A stretch of 64,000 bases of DNA from NCBI GenBank assembly GCA_025642075.2, contig JAODUO010000487.1, positions 121,001 through 185,000 of the forward strand, read 5' to 3'. How positions within the stretch are numbered: position 1 is the first letter of the stretch; each line of letters begins with the position of its first letter. The notes under the pieces were generated by a model. That model saw nothing but the letters and a program-made list of their open reading frames with translations, searched no databases and was not told where the DNA came from. The position numbers and the translations under genes are program-made. This DNA is from Ridgeia piscesae. Taxonomy: Eukaryota > Annelida > Polychaeta > Sabellida > Siboglinidae. Positions 1-60,889 of this stretch are shown piece after piece.

Positions 1-12342
<12,342 letters not shown>

Positions 12343-14380
12343 GGTGGACCTGCCTTCACAGGTGAGGCTTCATGCCAATCTGACCAGGACACATTGAATA
12401 TAACAACTGGCTCACGTATATAGCCACAATGTTATAGAGTCACTGACCACCTTTTATTACTGATCTCTGTTTTAATTATATAATTCTTTGATTTATAATT
12501 ACTTATACATAGTGTGTCTATTGTATGTATGTGTGTCATTTACTTAATTCCTTATTCAACATCTTGTTCTTGTTGAACAATGCAGAGGCAGACACTGTGA
12601 CAGTCCACACTGTCATCCCATCTTACAAACTTGATGACATACAGTAATTATTTCAACAAAGTAAATTTTTTGCTCCTTTTACTTCTATATAAAATGGAAT
12701 TTTTTAAGTTGGAAATAAATTTATTTAACGTGGTCCCTTTAAAATTCTCCTCACAATGTAAATTGTTTTTTTATTGTTTAGGTTGAAGACAAGTTGCGGT
12801 AGGCATGGCAACCGCCGCTGCAGCAGCTGACACATTGGAATAGCAGGAGACAAGTGGGCAAGATAGCAACTTTCATTGGTCAAGTTACCAGTGGTCATGT
12901 TACAACTGACCACAGCAGTGCAGCAGCCACAAGTAGCAATCTATGAACAAACTGCAATAGGATGCAACCATTGTTTCTACCAGAACAAATCTGAAGGGTG
13001 CCCTATTCACCTGAGTGTTCTCGACAATCTGAGTTTCTGGGGTCTTTTTGACCACCCGCCCCTTGCCATGTAGGTTTCTAGGACAACAAGAGGTTGCTGC
13101 AAACATGTGAGCGAACCAGACTGGGTCAGAGACGCGAAGAAGATCTACTGAGACACTGTTTATGATTGAGCTGCCAGTGAACATGGTCAACAAGTCGCGT
13201 CTTATATGTAGCCATTCCTGTTATACTGGGCTGACTGTACGCTACGCTACGCACACACAAGAGTGTCTGTGCTCACTGGCGTGATGTGATATTCACACCT
13301 GCAGTATCGCCGCCACACTCCCAGAATGCTTCGATGGAGAGGCGCAAGTTGAGGGTCACACACGGCCGACAGACAATTATTGACAGTGGAATTTTTATAC
13401 ATGGGTGGGGGGAGGCGTGTTTCTTGTTGCTGGTTTCCCAGAGTTATCCCTGCGTGTTCCCTTGGAGGACACTCCTCCTGTCATCCCGCAATGGGCAGTA
13501 ATAGGGCTAGCAGTCAGGGTTGACCAGCGATGCATTTTTAATCCTACATGTTTTATGGACATGGTGTGTGCATTGCCACTAAACTATGTACTACCAGCAT
13601 CCACATGGGGGTTGAACCCCCGAGGCAGACAAAGGGTGTGAATGTATACATGTAACAAGGCATCGGCTATCTGTGGGTGGGGTTAATTAATATGTTGGAT
13701 ATTCAGGGTGATTCTGATTGTGTTTCATTCATTGGCATCCCCTGAGGTCGAACACGGCGGTGTGAAATTATGTGAAATATTGTAAATAGCATTTGTGCGA
13801 TTCGGGCTTTGCACCTGCCCTGCAGTTGCAACGCGAGTGTATTCTTGGTTTCTTCAGGCGTTTATGTTTTGCGTCCTAGCACATCAGGCTATGTGTGTCA
13901 TGTGACGAGTGGGACATCTGTGGACGGGGACTTTACGGAAAGACATTATCAGCAGGCACTTGATGACATAAGCTGCTGGTCACTTTATTTACGTTTATAC
14001 ACACTAATCAATATTTACACAGTCGGCCCACTCTCTAAACCATCATCCCCATTTTTCAGTTAAATACGTTTTCTCTTTGTAAATATATCAATAGTACGGT
14101 TTTGCTACATTTCACAATGACACTGCATCTGATGGGTCATGTGACACTGCATGCAGTAGGTCACATGTTCTGGTATAGATTTCACAGAACACTTGCCACA
14201 TTGGCACACTGAGAAGTGTCTGCTGATCATATTGTATTTATTTTACTAAACGCCGAATGTTGAAATGGTTTTAATTGTCTTTCTTGTCATTTTCTTACAG
14301 GTTGTTTCAAAACTATTGTGTACATTTCTAAACTAATTTCTAAAGGTTGAATAATTGTAATAAATTGATACATTGAGTTA
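12343..14380 (+). other. CUL1: Probable CUL1 3' UTR, possibly with one intron
   Basis: Nineteen bases after the stop there is a plausible donor (TTCACAG then GTGAGG at 12362). A pyrimidine-rich acceptor (TTTTTTATTGTTTAG) ends at 12781. The next downstream AATAAA outside that putative intron is at 14359-14364. I infer a 3' UTR made of 12343-12361 plus 12782 to about 14380, or an unspliced equivalent. No convincing conserved protein is seen in this stretch. Confidence 0.35.
14359..14364 (+). terminator. Candidate poly(A) signal for CUL1
   Basis: AATAAA on the + strand, followed by AT-rich and then GT-containing sequence, 2 kb after the CUL1 stop. Inference only. Confidence 0.35.
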
Positions 14381-14789
14381 AGTTGGCATGGTATAAATTT
14401 GATAATTGTTATGTCAAAATTATTGTAAAAATGGTATCAGATGGCCCAAAAGTTGACAAACCTGGTTGACTTTAGAAGTGTACACGTTTTGAGGTGACTG
14501 TCGGATGGATGAGTTGTCACATAATAGGATATTTCTTCAGTGTAATTGTGTAGTTTGGATTTGTGGTAACCACAGCTCCACCTATGTACACAACACAAGG
14601 TCAGCAACAGCAGAAACATCGGGAAACACTGCACCATATGTTATCAATCTTGACAGATTTACAACAGAACAACATTATAATTCTGCACTACACTACTGAC
14701 AGAAAACAGTAGTGTAGTACAGTATTATAATTTTATTCTGTTGTTTCTGACAGAAAACCATGCCTCAAGCAAAACTGCAGCAGGTCTAA
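14380..14789. other. Intergenic, no recognisable feature
   Basis: AT-rich sequence between the probable CUL1 end and the 38-bp array; no conserved coding block. Confidence 0.5.
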
Positions 14790-15690
14790 CCATAACAGTG
14801 GCACAACCATGCCAGGGCCCACTCTAACCATAACAGTGGCACAACCATGCCAGGTCCCACTCTAACCATAACAGTGGCACAACCATGCCAGGGCCCACTC
14901 TAACCATAACAGTGGCACAACCATGCCAGGTCCCACTCTAACCATAACAGTGGCACGACCATGCCAGGTCCCACTCTAACCATAACAGTGGCACAACCAT
15001 GCCAGGTCCCACTCTAACCATAACAGTGGCACACCATGCCAGGTCCCACTCTAACCATAACAGTGGCACAACCATGCCAGGTCCCACTCTAACCATAACG
15101 TGGCACAACCATGCCAGGTCCCACTCTAACCATAACAGTGGCACACCCATGCCAGGTCCCACTCTAACCATAACAGTGGCACAACCATGCCAGGTCCCAC
15201 TCTAACCATAACAGTGGCACACCATGCCAGGTCCCACTCTAACCATAACACTGGCACAACCATGCCAGGTCCCACTCTAACCATAACAGTGGCACAACCA
15301 TGCCAGGTCCCACTCTAACCATAACATGGCACAACCATGCCAGGTCCCACTCTAACCATAACACTGGCACGACCATGCCAGGTTCCACTCTAACCATAAC
15401 AGTGGCACGACCATGCCAGGTCCCACTCTAACCATAACACTGCCACAACCATGCCAGGTCCCACTCTAACCATAACAGTGGCACAACCATGCCAGGTCCC
15501 ACTCTAACCATAACAGTGGCACAACCATGCCAGGTCCCACTCTAACCATAACAGTGGCACAACCATGCCAGGTCCCACTCTAACCATAACAGTGGCACAA
15601 CCATGCCAGGTCCCACTCTAACCATAACAGTGGCACAACCATGCCTGGTCCCACTCTAACCATAACAGTGGCACAACCATGCCAGGTCCC
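14790..15690 (+). repeat. 38-bp minisatellite, first block
   Basis: About 24 copies of a unit made of TAACCATAACAGTGGCACAA and CCATGCCAGGTCCCACTC. Reverse-strand open frames here arise only from the repeat. A related single-copy sequence (CAGTGGCACGATGCCAGATA) lies at about 16588-16607. Confidence 0.96.
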
Positions 15691-18463
15691 ACAGTAAAAC
15701 AGTAATACAGATTGTCTGTCCATCCATGATATTAGCAGAAACGTAGCAGGTCCAACCATAATACTATCATAACTATAGCAATTCCAAACAAGTGGACAAT
15801 TTGAGAAGCAGTTACTTGTTGCACTGCTACAAGCATTTACACATGTATAGCTGAAGGGTGAGTAGGTCCTGTGAGACCCTTCTCCTGGTAGTAGTTCTGC
15901 CCCACCCCCCATCCTCCCCCACCTTAATGCACTGTACCAATATGCACAGGCTGCAGCTGTAACCTTGGTAATGAATGGATTATTAGATCGGATTCATTGA
16001 TTTATTACATTATTCATAAAGCATCACAATTAGTCTATGGCTTATTCATATATTGCAGTTAATGGCATCCTGGCTCTAAAAGTAATAGTACTAATATATC
16101 AAAAATTATATTTGTAAGTATTACCATTATAAGCAATATGATGTTCTGCAAGTAATCATTTAAAAGTCGTCCTGTGGGTTTGCTGGTAATCAATAATGTT
16201 AACTGCATAATATTCTTTATTAATTTTCTGAGCCATTGTTTTTATTAAACAGCTGCAGACAAACCGGTCACCAATTGCCCCTAATTGAGCACCAAGGCCG
16301 TCTCAAGATTTATTTTCTGATGATGCAGTTTCTGTATTTTTTTTAAATGGTAATTTTTTATGCTTTTATCAAATTTGCAGTCTAGGCTGATTAATTTGAA
16401 GAAGAAAAATTATAATCATATAGGTCTGGCTGGCCTCTCCAATCTCTTTGGCGGCTGGACTTTTATTTATTACTTAACCAGGAGAAGCATGCACCCAGCT
16501 GTAATTCCATTATGTTTATAAAATATGCTAATCGGACACCTGTTATATTTTAATGTACGATTACCTGCCCTTATTCTAACAAATTACAGTGGCACGATGC
16601 CAGATACCAACTCTAAACGTCAAAGCTTTAGTAGCATCATGCACGAGTCCATTAACTATGGGCAAAGGGGGGAGACCATGAGGTCCCCTCTAGCTTAGCC
16701 ACGGGACACCATTTTTCCAGGTTCAATTTTTAAATACTGCCCTGCCAGGTCCCACTCTAACCATAACAGTGGCACAACCATGCCAGGTCCCACTCTAACC
16801 ATAACAGTGGCACACCCATGCCAGGTCCCACTCTAACCATAACAGTGGCACAACCATGCCAGGTCCCACTCTAACCATAACAGTGGCATGACCATGCCAG
16901 GTCCCACTCTAACCATAACACTGGCACAACCATGCCAGGTCCCACTCTAACCATAACAGTGGCACGACCATGCCAGGTCCCACTCTAACCATAACACTGG
17001 CACAACCATGCCAGGTCCCACTCTAACCATAACACTGGCACGACCATGCCAGGTCCCACTCTAACCATAACAGTGGCACGACCATGCCAGGTCCCACTCT
17101 AACCATAACACTGCCACAACCATGCCAGGTCCCACTCTAACCATAACAGTGGCACAACCATGCCTGGTCCCACACTAACCATAACAGTGGCACAACCATG
17201 CCAGGTCCCACTCTAACCATAACAGTGGCACAACCATGCCAGGTCCCACTCTAACCATAACACTGGCACAACCATGCCAGGTCCCACTCTAACCATAACA
17301 GTGGCACAACCATGCCAGGTCCCACTCTAACCATAACAGTGGCACAACCATGCCTGGTCCCACTCTAACCATAACAGTGGCACAACCATGCCAGGTCCCA
17401 CAGTAAAACAGTAATACAGATTGTCTGTCCATCCATGATATTAGCAGAAACGTAGCAGGTCCAACCATAATACTATCATAACTATAGCAATTCCAAACAA
17501 GTGGACAATTTGAGAAGCAGTTACTTGTTGCACTGCTACAAGCATTTACACATGTATAGCTGAAGGGTGAGTAGGTCCTGTGAGACCCTTCTCCTGGTAA
17601 TAGTTCTGCCCCCCCCACCCCCCACCCTCCCCCACCTTAATGCACTGTACCAATATGCACAGGCTGCAGCTGTAACCTTGGTAATGAATGGATTATTAGA
17701 TCGGATTCATTGATTTATTACATTATTCATAAAGCATCACAATTAGTCTATGGCTTATTCATATATTGCAGTTAATGGCATCCTGTCTCTAAAAGTAATA
17801 GTACTAATATATCAACAATTATATTTGTAAGTATTACCATTATAAGCAATATGATGTTCTGCAAGTAATCATTTAAAAGTTGTCCTGTGGGTTTGCTGGT
17901 AATCAATAATGTTAACTGCATAATATTCTTTATTAATTTTCTGAGCCATTGTTTTTATTAAACAGCTGCAGACAAACCGGTCACCAATTGCCCCTAATTG
18001 AGCACCAAGGCCGTCTCAAGATTTATTTTCTGATGATGCAGTTTCTCTATTTAAAAAAAATGGTAATTTGTTATGCTTTTATCAAATTTGCAGTCTAGGC
18101 TGATTAATTTGAAGAAGAAAAATTATAATCATATAGGTCTGGCTGGCCTCTCCAATCTCTTTGGCGGCTGGACTTTTATTTATTACTTAACCAGGAGAAG
18201 CATGCACCCAGCTGTAATTCCATTATGTTTATAAAATATGCTAATCGGACACCTGTTATATTTTAATGTACGATTACCTGCCCTTATTGCTAACAAATTA
18301 CAGGTGCGTCACGTTCCAGATACCAACTCTAGGGTCACGCTTTAGTAGCATCATGGACGAGTCTATTGAACTATGGGCGAAGGGGTGAGTCCGTGAGTGT
18401 TCCTTTAGCTTAGCCACGCCCACGCATTCTGTCCAGATGCTTCAATTTTTTTAAATAGTGCCC
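15691..18463 (+). repeat. Segmental tandem duplication upstream of E-Syt
   Basis: Single-copy sequence 15691-16742 is repeated at 17400-18463 (offset 1709 at its start). Both copies begin ACAGTAAAACAGTAATACAG directly after the minisatellite. They are near identical for about 870 bp, then diverge strongly over the last roughly 160 bp (from about 16590 and 18300). The second copy ends about 200 bp before the E-Syt ATG. Unequal exchange between minisatellite arrays would produce this structure. Confidence 0.93.
16743..17399 (+). repeat. 38-bp minisatellite, second block
   Basis: About 17 copies of the same unit as at 14790-15690, joined abruptly to the end of the first duplicated single-copy segment. 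Confidence 0.96.
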
Positions 18464-18669
18464 TACTATTTTATGTAATGATAAATGTTGCATTTGAAGC
18501 ACATTTCATTAACTGATTCAGCAATGTAATCAGTGAATTTTCTTCGCACAAACTGAACGATTCCAAGATGGGACGTCCTCTGTTGACAAATACGTGAGCT
18601 AGATCGGGCAGGTGTGTTACTCGGGTTTGCCTCAGATTTGCATCCAAATAACTCCGACTTGCCTGAAAC
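18464..18669 (+). promoter_or_regulatory. 5' UTR / proximal promoter region of E-Syt
   Basis: About 200 bp of single-copy DNA between the end of the duplicated segment and the ATG. No TATA box placed convincingly for initiation is seen; the transcription start is not determinable from sequence. Confidence 0.35.
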
Positions 18670-54139
<35,470 letters not shown>

Positions 54140-54272
54140 CGAGTCGGCCAGAAGATGTCAACTGGAGAAACAGATTGATACAAGTCGCTGCTAGGTGGCA
54201 GTAGTCACTTATATTGTGTGACTAATGTAGTTGTACTGGTTTCCTACTGCAGATGTTTGCAGTATGTATAGT

Positions 54273-54575
54273 GTATATGCAGGGATCAAATTTCCCTCAC
54301 CCAAAATGAGGAGAAATATGTTTGCAGTATATATGCAGGGATCAGACTTAATGCTCCCCCTCATCCAAAGTGAGTAGACATTCCTGGGGATTTGTAATCA
54401 CTGCCTAGCACTAGTCTCCCGGGCGACTATCTATTTTACACTTAGATCAGATGTTTGTTTATTCTGTGTTTAAGTTATCATAGTACAGTGTATTATTATT
54501 ATTATGGGTAAGAGTAATATATTAAGGTTGCTAATCCCCAGGTCTGACATTTTAAATTTTGATCCCTGTGCATAT
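54273..54575. mobile_element. Possible TE relic with short inverted ends
   Basis: ATATGCAGGGATCAAATTT at about 54275-54293 is complementary to AAATTTTGATCCCTGTGCATAT at 54554-54575. A direct repeat of TATATGCAGGGATCA occurs near 54330. Lies in the E-Syt 3' UTR region. Confidence 0.4.
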
Positions 54576-55334
54576 GTGGCAACTGCAACAACACATCCTT
54601 TATATCCGTGTTTTTTTTATTGCAAATCTTGCCAACTGTGCAGTAGTTTTGCGAAGTAATAGTCAATAGGATTTGTTAGACAAAAATGCAGTGAAACACT
54701 TTCAGTGAAATGTTAAATAAGCTGTACAATTTTGATGTAAATCCTTAGTGTTTTGCCTTGCCATACATAAGTGCCATTGTGGATGTCATATCATACGCTT
54801 GTGATACATACAGTAAGTGTAGTGTTAACGAACTGTCCGTGTGTTTCTTGTGGTTGTTGAGTACCTGTGTGCTGGCTAACTTCCAGGCTAAGAGCTCCTG
54901 TTGTGGTCTTTTGGATCTGTCGTGTGGGCTATGGTTAGTAGAAGGGATTTGTGGAATCTTTAAGCAGTTTACACATCAACCAATCAGTAGATTGTGTTAT
55001 TGTAGATGTCTGTGTTTTCTTAATCTTGAATACCTTGGACAGGTATGTGTAATCAGCCTTTCAATTTGTAGGACTAACTACGTAGAAAGGTGCCACTGGG
55101 CAACTGGGCTTTCACCAACTGTGAGTTAGTTGAATATATTTACACAAGATGCAGTCTAACTGATATATTAGTGGTGATGATACACTGCTTGAGAATACTA
55201 CACCTGGGCTCGTGGAACAATGATTTCTGTATGCAAGTGTTTTTAATTGAAAATATGCATATGTGTGCTTTATAGATTCTTAACTATGCAACTGGTGTAT
55301 AGCTATTGCTTATTTTGAACAGTTGCCTGCAGTG

Positions 55335-58300
55335 CTGTTGTTATACAGCCTTGTAGTACATCTGTTATACAGCGTTGTAGTACATCTGTTATACAGCGTT
55401 GTAGTACAGCTGTTATACAGCGTTGTAGTACAGCTGTTATACAGCCTTGTAGTACAGCTGTTACACAACGTTGTAGTACATCTGTTATACAGCGTTGTAG
55501 TACAGCTGTTATACAGTGTTGTAGTACATCTGTTATACAGCGTTGTAGTACAGCTGTTATACAGCCTTGTAGTACAGCTGTTACACAGCGTTGTAGTACA
55601 GCTGTTATACAGCGTTGTAGTACAGCTGTTATACAGCGTTGTAGTACAGCTGTTATTCAGCCTTGTAGTACAGCTGTTACACAACGTTGTAGTACATCTG
55701 TTATACAGCGTTGTAGTACAGCTGTTATACAGTGTTGTAGTACATCTGTTATACAGTGTTGTAGTACAGCTGTTATACAGCGTTGTAGTACAGCTGTTAC
55801 ACAGCGTTGTAGTACAGCTGTTATACAGCGTTGTAGTACAGCTGTTATACAGCGTTGTAGTACAGCTGTTATATAGCCTTGTAGTACAGCTGTTATACAG
55901 CGTTGTAGTACAGCTGTTATACAGCGTTGTAGTACAGCTGTTATACAGCGTTGTAGTACAGCTGTTATACAGCGTTGTAGTACAGCTGTTATACAGCGTT
56001 GTAGTACAGCTGTTATAAGCTTGTAGTACAGCTGTTATACAGCGTTGTAGTACAGCTGTTGTACAGCATTGTAGTACAGCTGTTATACAGCGTTGTAGTA
56101 CAGCTGTTATACAGCGTTGTAGTACAGCTGTTATACAGCGTTGTAGTACAGCTGTTATACAGTGTTGTAGTACAGCTGTTATACAGTGTTGTAGTACAGC
56201 TGTTATACAGTGTTGTAGTACAGCTGTTATACAGTGTTGTAGTACATCTGTTATACAGCATTGTAGTACAGCTGTTATACAGCGTTGTATTACAGCTGTT
56301 ATACAGCGTTGTAGTACAGCTGTTATACAGCGTTGTAGTACAGCTGTTATACAGCGTTGTAGTACAGCTGTTATACAGTGTTGTAGTACAGCTGTTATAC
56401 AGCGTTGTAGTACAGATGTTATACAGTGTTGTAGTACAGCTGTTATACAGCATTGTAGTACAGCTGTTATACAGCGTTGTAGTACAGCTGTTATACAGCG
56501 TTGTAGTACATCTGTGTTGCAGTGTTGTAGTACATCTGTGATGCAGTGTTGTAGTACAGCTGTGATGCAGTGTTGTAGTACAGCTGTGATACAGTGTTGT
56601 AGTACAGCTGTTATACAGTGTTGTAGTACAGCTGTTATACAGTGTTGTAGTACAGCTGTTATACAGTGTTGTAGTACAGCTGTGTTGCAGTGTTGTAGTA
56701 CATCTGTGATGCAGTGTTGTAGTACAGCTGTGATGCAGTGTTGTAGTACAGCTGTGATACAGTGTTGTAGTACAGCTGTTATACAGTGTTGTAGTACAGC
56801 TGTTATACAGCGTTGTAGTACAGCTTGTTCAGTGTTGTAGTACAGCTGTTATACAGTGTTGTAGTACAGCTGTTATGCAGTGTTGTAGTACAGCTGTTAT
56901 ACAGTGTTGTAGTACAGCTGTGATGCAGTGTTGTAGTACAGCTGTGATGCAGTGTTGTAGTACAGCTGTTATACAGTGTTGTAGTACAGCTGTGATGCAG
57001 TGTTGTAGTACAGCTGTTATACAGTGTTGTAGTACAGCTGTGATGCAGTGTTGTAGTACAGCTGTGATACAGTGTTGTAGTACAGCTGTTATACAGTGTT
57101 GTAGTACAGCTGTTATACAGTGTTGTAGTACAGCTGTTATACAGCGTTGTAGTACATCTGTGTTGCAGTGTTGTAGTACATCTGTGATGCAGTGTTGTAG
57201 TACAGCTGTGATGCAGTGTTGTAGTACAGCTGTGATGCAGTGTTGTAGTACAGCTGTGATCAGTGTTGTAGTACAGCTGTGATGCAGTGTTGTAGTACAG
57301 CTGTTATACAGTGTTGTAGTACAGCTGTGATGCAGTGTTGTAGTACAGCTGTGATGCAGTGTTGTAGTACAGCTGTGATGCAGTGTTGTAGTACAGCTGT
57401 GATGCAGTGTTGTAGTACAGCTGTGATGCAGTGTTGTAGTACAGCTGTGATGCAGTGTTGTAGTACAGCTGTGATACAGTGTTGTAGTACAGCTGTGATA
57501 CAGTGTTGTAGTACAGCTGTGATGCAGTGTTGTAGTACAGCTGTGATGCAGTATTTTAGTACAGCTGTGATGCAGTGTTGTAGTACAGCTGTGATACAGT
57601 GTTGTAGTACAGCTGTGATGCAGTGTTGTAGTACAGCTGTGATGCAGTGTTGTAGTACAGCTGTGATGCAGTGTTGTAGTACAGCTGTGATGCAGTGTTG
57701 TAGTACAGCTGTGATGCAGTAGTTTTAGTTAGTACAGCTGTGATGCAGTGTTGTAGTACAGCTGTGATGCAGTGTTGTAGTACAGCTGTGATACAGTGTT
57801 GTAGTACAGCTGTGATGCAGTGTTGTAGTACAGCTGTGATGCAGTGTTGTAGTACAGCTGTGATACAGTGTTGTAGTACAGCTGTGATACAGTGTTGTAG
57901 TACACTGTACACAGTGTTGTAGTACAGCTGTGATGCAGTGTTGTAGTACATCTGTGATGCAGTGTTGTAGTACAGCTGTTATACAGTGTTGTAGTACAGC
58001 TGTGATGCAGTGTTGTAGTACAGCTGTGATGCAGTGTTGTAGTACAGCTGTTATACAGTGTTGTAGTACAGCTGTGATGCAGTGTTGTAGTACAGCTGTG
58101 ATGCAGTGTTGTAGTACAGCTGTATCAGTGTTGTAGTACAGCTGTGATCAGTGTTGTAGTACAGCTGTTATGCAGTGTTGTAGTACAGCTGTGATGCAGT
58201 GTTGTAGTACAGCTGTGATCAGTTTTAGTACAGCTGTATACAGTGTTGTAGTACAGCTGTATCAGTGTTGTAGTACAGCTGTGATGCAGTGTTGTAGTAC

Positions 58301-60050
58301 AGCTGTGATGCAGTGTTGTAGTACAGCTGTTATACAGTGTTGTAGTACAGCTGTGATGCAGTGTTGTAGTACAGCTGTGATCAGTGTTGTAGTACAGCTG
58401 TGATGCAGTGTTGTAGTACACTGTATCAGTGTTGTAGTACAGCTGTATCAGTGTTGTAGTACAGCTGTGATGCAGTGTTGTAGTACAGCTGTGATACAGT
58501 GTTGTAGTACAGCTGTGATACAGTGTTGTAGTACAGCTGTATCAGTGTTGTGACTGACAGTGTTGTAGTACAGCTGTATCAGTGTTGTAGTACAGCTGTG
58601 ATGCAGTGTTGTAGTACAGCTGTGATGCAGTGTTGTAGTACAGCTGTGATGCAGTGTTGTAGTACAGCTGTTATACAGTGTTGTAGTACAGCTGTGATGC
58701 AGTGTTGTAGTACACTGTATCAGTGTTGTAGTACAGCTGTGATGCAGTTTTAGTACAGCTGTGATGCAGTGTTGTAGTACAGCTGTGATCAGTGTTGTAG
58801 TACATGTGATGCAGTGTTGTAGTACAGCTGTGATGCAGTGTTGTAGTACAGCTGTATCAGTGTTGTAGTACAGCTGTATCAGTGTTGTAGTACAGTGTGA
58901 TGCAGTGTTGTAGTACAGCTGTGATGCAGTGTTGTAGTACAGCTGTATCAGTGTTGTAGTACAGCTGTGATGCAGTGTTGTAGTACAGCTGTTATACAGT
59001 GTTGTAGTACAGCTGTGATGCAGTGTTGTAGTACAGCTGTTATACAGTGTTGTAGTACAGCTGTGATGCAGTGTTGTAGTACAGCTGTTATACAGTGTTG
59101 TAGTACAGCTGTTGATACAGTGTTGTAGTACAGCTGTGATCAGTGTTGTAGTACAGCTGTTATACAGTGTTGTAGTACAGCTGTATCAGTGTTGTAGTAC
59201 AGCTGTGATCAGTGTTGTAGTACAGCTGTTATCAGTGTTGTAGTACAGCTGTGATGCAGTGTTGTAGTACAGCTGTGATACAGTGTTGTAGTACAGCTGT
59301 TATACAGTGTTGTAGTACAGCTGTGATGCAGTGTTGTAGTACAGCTGTGATGCAGTGTTGTAGTACAGCTGTTATACAGTGTTGTAGTACAGCTGTGATA
59401 CAGTGTTGTAGTACAGCTGTGATGCAGTGTTGTAGTACAGCTGTGATGCAGTGTTGTAGTACAGCTGTTATACAGTGTTGTAGTACAGCTGTTATACAGT
59501 GTTGTAGTACAGCTGTGATACAGTGTTGTAGTACAGCTGTGATACAGTGTTGTAGTACAGCTGTGATACAGTGTTGTAGTACAGGTGTGATGCAGTGTTG
59601 TAGTACAGCTGTTATACAGTGTTGTAGTACAGCTGTTATACAGTGTTGTAGTACAGGTGTGATGCAGTGTTGTAGTACAGCTGTTATACAGTGTTGTAGT
59701 ACAGCTGTGATACAGTGTTGTAGTACAGGTGTGATGCAGTGTTGTAGTACAGCTGTGATACAGTGTTGTAGTACAGGTGTGATGCAGTGTTGTAGTACAG
59801 CTGTGATGCAGTGTTGTAGTACAGCTGTTATACAGTGTTGTAGTACAGCTGTGATACAGTGTTGTAGTACAGGTGTGATGCAGTGTTGTAGTACAGCTGT
59901 TATACAGTGTTGTAGTACAGCTGTTATACAGTGTTGTAGTACAGCTGTGATGCAGTGTTGTAGTACAGCTGCATTGCAGTGTTGTAGTACAGCTGTGATG
60001 CAGTGTTGTAGTACAGCTGTGATACAGTATTGCACTACAACTGTTACACA
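55335..60050 (+). repeat. 24-bp minisatellite, 4.7 kb, downstream of E-Syt coding region
   Basis: About 195 copies built on GTTGTAGTACAGCTGTTATA plus CAGC. The first 1.2 kb uses mostly TTATACAGCG; the rest uses GTGATGCAGTG or TTATACAGTG. A nine-unit block of variants recurs at 216 bp (CCTTGTAGTACAGCTGTTAC at 55445 and 55661). About 58110-59230 is rich in deletions. All long open frames here come from the repeat. Confidence 0.97.
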
Positions 60051-60853
60051 GTGCAGTGGTTATGCAGTGTTGCACATACACCACAGTGTTCATATTGTGA
60101 TAACTATTTTTGAACAGTAATAATTAGACCAAACTATAAACATTGGCAATTGAGATGTATTTTGAGATTGAAGAAATAAGATAGTTTTGGCACTGTTCCT
60201 ATGTCACTACCTAACCAATGAACATGATTGTAAATGCTGGTCTTCTGTGCACATTCTCACCGTACTGCAGTAGAATTTATGGTCTTACATAACTCCATTG
60301 AACTTGATACACTAATATAGAAACAGATATAACATCTGTTACGTTACATATGTAACTGCATTAAACTACTGTACTGTTGTAGGACATCTGTACTGAATCC
60401 ACTGTACTATTGTTGAACTAGATGAGCGATAAGTGTGAAATGCTTTATTGCAGTATTCCTGTTGGAATTATGTAAAGATATGATTTCTCTTTATAAACAT
60501 GTTTACATAAAACATTAAAGCATGCTAACCTGTGTGTGCTGGGACCTTGAACACATATCCACCTCCGTCCATGCCGCAAACCAGAATGGTTGTGTACATT
60601 TTACATTTTTGGAGAAAATAATGACAATAATTACACCAAGATGCCCTGTTGATCAGTGTTTTTATTTTATACTTTGGGAATATCAGAATGGTCATATCAT
60701 ATTGTTTCATATCAGTTTTCCAGGAAAAAATTCATAAGTTTGCAAGAAATGTATTTTTAGTTAATGCATGCAGTTATCAGTTGCATTAATGCGATGCTTA
60801 TAAACTGATTTGCAAATTATGTTTTATATCTGCTTATGTTTTGTTTGATACTA

Positions 60854-60871
60854 AATAAAAATCCAAATAAA
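60854..60871 (+). terminator. Candidate double poly(A) signal for E-Syt
   Basis: Two AATAAA hexamers twelve bases apart, followed within 30 bases by TTTTACTTTGTGTTTG, a plausible downstream element. Confidence 0.45.
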
Positions 60872-60889
60872 ATGCATATGTATTGACGT

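Noticed and set aside
13286..13641. Possible small protein-coding exons downstream of CUL1
   Set aside because: No conserved motif; lies in the probable 3' UTR.
55310..60120. Many open frames such as LLYSVVVQ and CCSTAVMQ repeats, both strands
   Set aside because: Direct products of the 24-bp array; eight-residue periodicity equals the DNA period.
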